A DNA stretch of 24,901 nt from a bacterium. Its GTDB lineage: Bacteria; Patescibacteriota; Minisyncoccia; Phycocordibacterales; UBA10002. The DNA is taken from contig JAUYPY010000035.1 in the NCBI GenBank assembly GCA_030697445.1, positions 1 to 24,901 on the forward strand, given 5' to 3'. A model generated the notes under the pieces. It saw only the letters and a list, made by a program, of their open reading frames with translations, ran no database searches and had not been told where the DNA came from. Positions 22,287 to 24,901 of the stretch are shown piece by piece (within the stretch, counting starts at the first letter, position 1; each line of letters begins with the position of its first letter). Both the position numbers and the translations under genes were made by a program.

Positions 22287-23345
22287 CTAGACGCGAAATA
22301 AAATCAAGGCACCAAATGCGATTACATACCACAAAAACTGTCCAATAATAGCGAACTTCACAGCGCGCGTGGTTCTTTTACTGTTCGCAAACGCGAATAC
22401 AACACTCCGAATATCATCACTTGCGAACATAACTATATTCATGCCCATCCGTATCTCATTCTTTTCTACCACGGCAACTACACCCTGCAACTCTTCGATG
22501 ATGCGCGCCCTGTCTTGCGGAAACACTTCGGCGCGGACAGTAGTGATATTTAACTGGCGAGCAATCGCTTCCGCTGTTTTCTTGTTGTCTCCAGTAAGGA
22601 GCACGACTTCTTTACCGAGTGTTGCAAGCGCCGCGACTGCCTCTTTCGCAAACGGCCGGAACGCATCGCTGAATGCAATAAGAGCTGTAAGCTTTTTCTC
22701 AACAAACATAAACACAACGGTCTTTCCTTCGTTTTGAAATTTTCCGAAACCGATGTCTTGCTGTCCGCGTAGGCCTCCTTCGGCAAGCCCCTCCAGAAAA
22801 GACAAATTGCCTATTTCAATATGTTTGCCGTTCACTACCCCCGACACCCCCATTCCCGCCACTTCTTTATATTCAAACGGCGTAGCGAGCCCGCGCGCGA
22901 GTGTTTTCCCTTTTTCAACAATCGCGCGGGCGAGCGGGTGCGCGCTTTTACTTTCAAGCGATGCGGCGAGATGCAGCGCTTCAATCAGAGGAAGCGTATC
23001 ATCAAACACCACAAAATCGGTAATCTCCGGGAGACCTACTGTAAGAGTTCCCGATTTATTGAACACGATTACATTCGCTCTGTCTAAATCTTCCAGAGAT
23101 GCCTTGTCCTTAAATATAATTCCGGCGCGCCGCGCGCGTTCTATACCCGCCGCCAAAAAATATGGCGCGGCGTATTTAAGTATAAACGGATAGGTAACAA
23201 TCAGTACGGTAATACTGCGCCAAAACGCATCAAAAAACGAAGCCGCAATCACATACCAATAGAAAAAAATGAACGCAGCCGCTATGATGCCGATTGGTAT
23301 CGCATACGAACTTATTTTCTTTCCCCACTGTTCAATTCGCGCCAT
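22287..23345 (-). CDS. Truncated, probably inactive P-type ATPase homologue
   Basis: This 352-aa protein is clearly related to P1B-type heavy-metal ATPases but is stripped down. The phosphorylation motif DKTGT is NKSGT (Asn96), so the catalytic Asp is missing. The metal-binding CPC of the membrane helix is TYPF (51-54). The GDGxND hinge after the P domain is absent, replaced by VVAVVEKNEIRMGMNIV. Retained features include the HP motif (SKSAHPLARA, 133-142), the nucleotide-site GMGVSGVVNG (164-173), TGDN (251-254) and D227-x-x-R-P. There are about two N-terminal and one C-terminal membrane segments instead of eight, and no heavy-metal domain. The frame is intact and ordinary in composition, arguing against a fresh pseudogene. 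It shares a 33-bp divergent promoter region with the CorA-like gene. Confidence 0.85.
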   Translation of the reverse strand: MARIEQWGKKISSYAIPIGIIAAAFIFFYWYVIAASFFDAFWRSITVLIVTYPFILKYAAPYFLAAGIERARRAGIIFKDKASLEDLDRANVIVFNKSGTLTVGLPEITDFVVFDDTLPLIEALHLAASLESKSAHPLARAIVEKGKTLARGLATPFEYKEVAGMGVSGVVNGKHIEIGNLSFLEGLAEGGLRGQQDIGFGKFQNEGKTVVFMFVEKKLTALIAFSDAFRPFAKEAVAALATLGKEVVLLTGDNKKTAEAIARQLNITTVRAEVFPQDRARIIEELQGVVAVVEKNEIRMGMNIVMFASDDIRSVVFAFANSKRTTRAVKFAIIGQFLWYVIAFGALILFRV

Positions 23346-23362
23346 CCTTTATATATACCATA

Positions 23363-23371
23363 TGCTATACT
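23363..23371 (+). promoter_or_regulatory. Extended -10 promoter of the CorA-like gene
   Basis: TGC-TATACT ends 7 bp before the ATG at 23379, so the mRNA should start at or next to the start codon. The gap of 33 bp (23346-23378) must also hold the minus-strand promoter of the P-type ATPase homologue, where ATGGTATATATAAAGG precedes its ATG. Confidence 0.6.
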
Positions 23372-23378
23372 ATTTGGT

Positions 23379-24302
23379 ATGACCACGCGGCGCGAATGGG
23401 AAGGAGTGCTTTGGGTTGATGCGGAAAATCCGACCGCAAGCGAAATCCGCGCACTTATTGACGAATTTAATTTTCCTCTTGCAGTCGGCGAAGAGCTGAC
23501 GCGGCCAACCTGGCGGCCGCGGGCGGACCGGCACGGAGAAGCGGTGCACCTAACGCTCCACTTCCCCATTCCGCGCCGCAAAAAAGAAAAAACCGAAGAC
23601 ACTGAAGACGAAATTGATTTTATCGTATCCAAACAGTTCTTCATCACCGTACACTATCGGCACAACGATGCGCTATACCAACTTTTAAAACACGCGGATG
23701 CGGCGGCGCTTGTTAAGTCACCTGTAACAGCGAGCGCAAACGGCGCGGCGCTTTTCACGAAGACGGTAAAAAAACTTTACGAGTACCTCTTTGCCGACAT
23801 CGCAGACAATTCGCGGCGGCTTACCGACATTGAACGCGACATCTTCCGCGGCAAGGAGCGCGAGATGGTTGTGCCGCTTTCTGGAGTGGGGCGCGAACTT
23901 TTGGACATCAAGCGCGCCATAAGCTTTCACAAAGACCTTCTGGAATCGTTTAGCCGCGCCGCGCTTTCCGCATTTGGAACTGAAAGTGCTGTGGCAACGC
24001 GGCACCTCGGAAGCGAGGTAACACGGCTTGAGTTTGCGGTAGAGCGAAATCTTGACCTCCTCTCGGAACTGCGCGAAAGCAACAACTCGCTTTTGAATGC
24101 CCGCGAAACCGCCACTATGCGCGTAATTGCCGTCATTGCTTTTCTAACACTCCCCGCTTCCATCATCACCAATTTTTTCCAAATGGGCACTGCGAACACG
24201 CCGCTAGTCGGCGGACCTAACGACTGGTTTATAATCACCGGTATGACGGTTGGACTTACGGTATTTTTGCTCCTCTTTGCAAAAGCAAAAAAATGGCTCT
24301 AA
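23379..24302 (+). CDS. corA: CorA-family divalent-cation transporter homologue with altered GMN motif
   Basis: This 307-aa protein resembles CorA magnesium/cobalt channels. A mixed alpha/beta cytoplasmic N-domain (FIVSKQFFITVHYRHNDAL) leads into long helices (about residues 130-240) that would form the funnel. Two C-terminal membrane helices follow (MRVIAVIAFLTLPASIITNF and WFIITGMTVGLTVFLLLFA). Normally YGMN at the end of the first helix forms the selectivity filter. Here the sequence is FFQMGTANTPLVGG, so Gly-Met-Asn becomes Gln268-Met269-Gly270. Transport or ion choice may differ. The family placement is firm, the substrate is not. The start is fixed by the -10 box; the stop overlaps cysS by 10 bp. 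Confidence 0.85.
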   Translation: MTTRREWEGVLWVDAENPTASEIRALIDEFNFPLAVGEELTRPTWRPRADRHGEAVHLTLHFPIPRRKKEKTEDTEDEIDFIVSKQFFITVHYRHNDALYQLLKHADAAALVKSPVTASANGAALFTKTVKKLYEYLFADIADNSRRLTDIERDIFRGKEREMVVPLSGVGRELLDIKRAISFHKDLLESFSRAALSAFGTESAVATRHLGSEVTRLEFAVERNLDLLSELRESNNSLLNARETATMRVIAVIAFLTLPASIITNFFQMGTANTPLVGGPNDWFIITGMTVGLTVFLLLFAKAKKWL

Positions 24303-24901
24303 CGCTCTACAATACACTGACGAAAAAGAAAGAGGCGTTTAAGCCGATACGAGCAGGCGAAGCGCGTTTGTACCACTGCGGGCCGACCGTCTACAACTAC
24401 GCACACATCGGGAATCTCCGCGCGTATGTGTTTGCTGACATTCTTCGTCGCACACTGGAATATAGCGATTATGAAGTGAAGCAGGTTATGAATATTACGG
24501 ATGTAGGGCATCTTTCAAGCGACGCAGACGACGGTGAAGATAAAATGGTAAAAGCGTTGAAGCGTGAAGGAAAGCCGTTTACCCTTGAAGCAATGAGCGA
24601 ACTCGGAGCGTTTTACGCGAATGCTTTTGTTGAAGATTTAAAGATGCTTAACATAAAACTTCCTCACGAAATGCCGCGTGCGAGCCAGCACATAAAAGAA
24701 GATATTGAGATTATTGAAATACTTCTGAAAAAAGACACGGCGTATAAAACAGCAGACGGAATTTATTTTGACACCAATACATTTCCTGAATACGGAACAC
24801 GCGGAGGTTTCAAGCTCGGTGAGTTGAAGGAAGGCGCGCGTGTGGAAGTAAATGCGGAAAAGAAAAATCCGCGCGATTTTGCGCTTTGGAAATCGGTTGC
24901 T
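24293..24901 (+). CDS. cysS: Cysteinyl-tRNA synthetase (3' end cut by window edge)
   Basis: The first 203 codons of a class I synthetase, usually about 450-480 aa long, are present. The N-terminus MALTLYNTLTKKKEAFKPI leads to YHCGPTVYNYAHIGNLRAYV, which holds the zinc-binding and cysteine-recognising Cys29 and the HIGH-type motif HIGN (38-41). The conserved NITDVGHLSSDADDGEDKM follows. The KMSKS loop and anticodon-binding domain lie beyond the window. ATG 24293 overlaps the end of the CorA-like gene by 10 bp, implying translational coupling and a shared transcript from the promoter at 23363-23371. Confidence 0.95.
   Translation, partial: MALTLYNTLTKKKEAFKPIRAGEARLYHCGPTVYNYAHIGNLRAYVFADILRRTLEYSDYEVKQVMNITDVGHLSSDADDGEDKMVKALKREGKPFTLEAMSELGAFYANAFVEDLKMLNIKLPHEMPRASQHIKEDIEIIEILLKKDTAYKTADGIYFDTNTFPEYGTRGGFKLGELKEGARVEVNAEKKNPRDFALWKSVA

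Noticed and set aside
22287..23345. Frameshifted remnant of a full-length P-type ATPase
   Set aside because: No additional ATPase motifs were found in other frames or in flanking DNA. The frame is continuous from a start near a promoter to its stop, so the losses are internal substitutions and deletions.

Overview
The window looks like a chromosomal segment from a Patescibacteria/CPR bacterium, most likely Parcubacteria (Paceibacteria). The reasons are the compact, almost gap-free layout, the general lack of Shine-Dalgarno sequences, shortened versions of universal proteins (LeuRS of 739 aa, YchF of 270 aa), a DUF5671 membrane protein, and small secreted proteins with a WWNP..WF motif after the signal peptide. 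TGA is used as a stop (leuS and the DUF5671 gene), so the code is standard. The lineage is inferred from gene content only.

Layout. (1) 1-11947, minus strand: rpoB-rpoC-dnaG-rpoD-uvrA, with gaps of 8-29 bp. This is a transcription/replication/repair operon driven by a textbook promoter (TTGACA-17-TATACT) about 165 bp upstream of rpoB, with a terminator-like hairpin in the leader. (2) 11948-12499: a palindrome-packed intergenic region. (3) 12500-14491, minus: an AT-rich islet of four small secreted or membrane proteins, none with a known function. (4) 14492-15102: a second structured intergenic region with a repeat-bracketed cassette, an odd tRNA-like gene, two strong terminators and a short promoter-driven transcript. 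(5) 15103-18122, minus: a sigma-region-4/HARE-HTH regulator, greA and lysS under their own promoter. (6) 18173-22173, minus: ychF, DUF5671 and leuS. (7) 22287-23345, minus: a shrunken P-type ATPase that has lost its catalytic aspartate. (8) 23379-24901, plus: a CorA-like transporter with a changed GMN motif, overlapping cysS, which runs off the window.

Most genes serve the central dogma: RNA polymerase, sigma factor, Gre factor, primase, three aminoacyl-tRNA synthetases, excision repair and a ribosome-associated ATPase. The unusual material is elsewhere. Dispersed hairpin repeats occur in intergenic DNA and, in frame, inside dnaG; one hairpin repeat appears to have been inserted into the loop of another. 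The P-type ATPase homologue is apparently catalytically dead but has an intact reading frame. Several predicted -10 boxes sit only 6-8 bp before start codons, suggesting leaderless mRNAs.
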